Shown here: piece after piece, positions 44,510 to 45,000 of the stretch
How positions within the stretch are numbered: the first letter of the stretch is position 1
Layout of the letters: each line of letters opens with the position of its first letter
Assembly (NCBI GenBank): GCA_012295275.1
Contig: CM022677.1
Location: 22,327,281 to 22,372,280, forward strand
Length of the DNA: 45,000 bases
Origin: Chrysomallon squamiferum
Taxonomy: Eukaryota > Mollusca > Gastropoda > Neomphalida > Peltospiridae
Direction of reading: 5' to 3'
Position numbers and translations under genes: made by a program
Notes under the pieces: model-generated
What the model was told of the DNA's origin: nothing
The model's input: only the letters and a program-made list of their open reading frames with translations
Databases searched by the model: none

Positions 44510-44760
44510 TGAGTGCGCATGTCGCCGAATCCGAGTAGCAACCTGTCTGGGACCTGACATTGATATTTCTCTCTTCTGAAACACGACAGCTGTCAGCTGA
44601 TCACGTGATTCAGGAAGTCCGCGTCACTGACACAGATGAAATACTTCGTGGACAAAAATAAATTTTGTGTAAACTTAACACTGACATGCAGCGTATCAAA
44701 CGTAACACTGGGTGCAGAGAAAATATTTAATTTAATCACGTGACCAATTCATTTTAATGA
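44510..44760. repeat. Dispersed repeat R1, copy 2
   Basis: Matches 7071-7330 block by block (CGTCACTGACACAGATGAAA, GTGGACAAAAATAAA, GTAACACTGGGT, TTTAATCACGT). It directly follows the 42-bp array. Confidence 0.65.
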
Positions 44761-44969
44761 ATCTTAAAATTATTCAAATGGTATTTAAACAATCATCAAC
44801 AGCATTATCATCAAAGAAAAAAACAACTTTAAATAACTAAAATAAAACTAATAATGTATTTATTGAGGTAAAATCTCACTATTCTCAGGCATGTTGTGTT
44901 AATTCAGATGCTAATCAAAAGTGAGTTTCTCAAACAAGATGAGAGTTAATAGTTTGTCAATACATGATG

Positions 44970-45000
<31 letters not shown>
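44761..45000. other. AT-rich window end
   Basis: TTGAGGTAAAATCTCACTAT (44862) resembles 7537-7556, so the R1 duplication may extend further. It ends in an (AAT)n tract cut by the window edge. Confidence 0.5.

Overview
This is eukaryotic, animal-type DNA: AT-rich, full of long microsatellites, with spliced genes, TATA boxes and AATAAA signals and no operons. A TRIM-like RING gene, secreted glycine-rich proteins in tandem and very dense simple repeats suggest an invertebrate, most likely a lophotrochozoan such as a mollusc. That placement is inference; no species can be named from the sequence.

Layout. (1) 1-12.4 kb: one intact minus-strand gene for a TRIM-like RING/coiled-coil/beta-propeller protein (1639-3646, two coding exons), then gene-poor DNA with old dispersed repeats and a 1.2 kb GT-rich minisatellite. 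(2) 12.48-19.29 kb, minus strand: a gene I do not recognise, built from ten tandem units of about 0.6-0.7 kb. Each unit holds a mini start exon (an ATG exon) and a 23-25 codon cassette exon. All ten cassettes are open, all are phase 1-1, and all are in frame with two constant 3' exons that encode a C-terminal hydrophobic tail. (3) 19.3-25 kb: a 63-bp minisatellite, a tRNA-like SINE fragment, dispersed repeats and long CT, CA and GA tracts. (4) 25.1-43.5 kb: seven copies of a secreted Gly-rich protein gene (19-residue signal peptide, then GGW/GGF/GGY/GGH/GGK repeats). They lie in both orientations, and the duplications between them are largely inverted. Four copies are intact (31399-31890 -, 36182-36643 -, 37832-38293 +, 42699-43124 +). 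Two have frameshifts (25596-26062, 33304-33803) and one is a 5'-less chimera (27563-27866). Six of the seven share a TATA box, an upstream CCAATCAATCAA element, a non-coding first exon, one coding exon and a 3'UTR intron that begins 3-4 nt after the stop. Between them lie CATA/TATG microsatellites, inverted repeats, two zinc-finger-like fragments and a 24-bp satellite that shares its core with the Gly-rich coding repeat. (5) 43.7-45 kb: a (CT)n tract, thirteen copies of a 42-bp repeat and a dispersed repeat.

The Gly-rich genes probably form a co-regulated structural secretion family (cuticle, shell, silk, mucus or adhesive; the sequence does not say which). The cassette gene is the most unusual object: exon duplication has made a potentially combinatorial, tail-anchored acidic-repeat protein.
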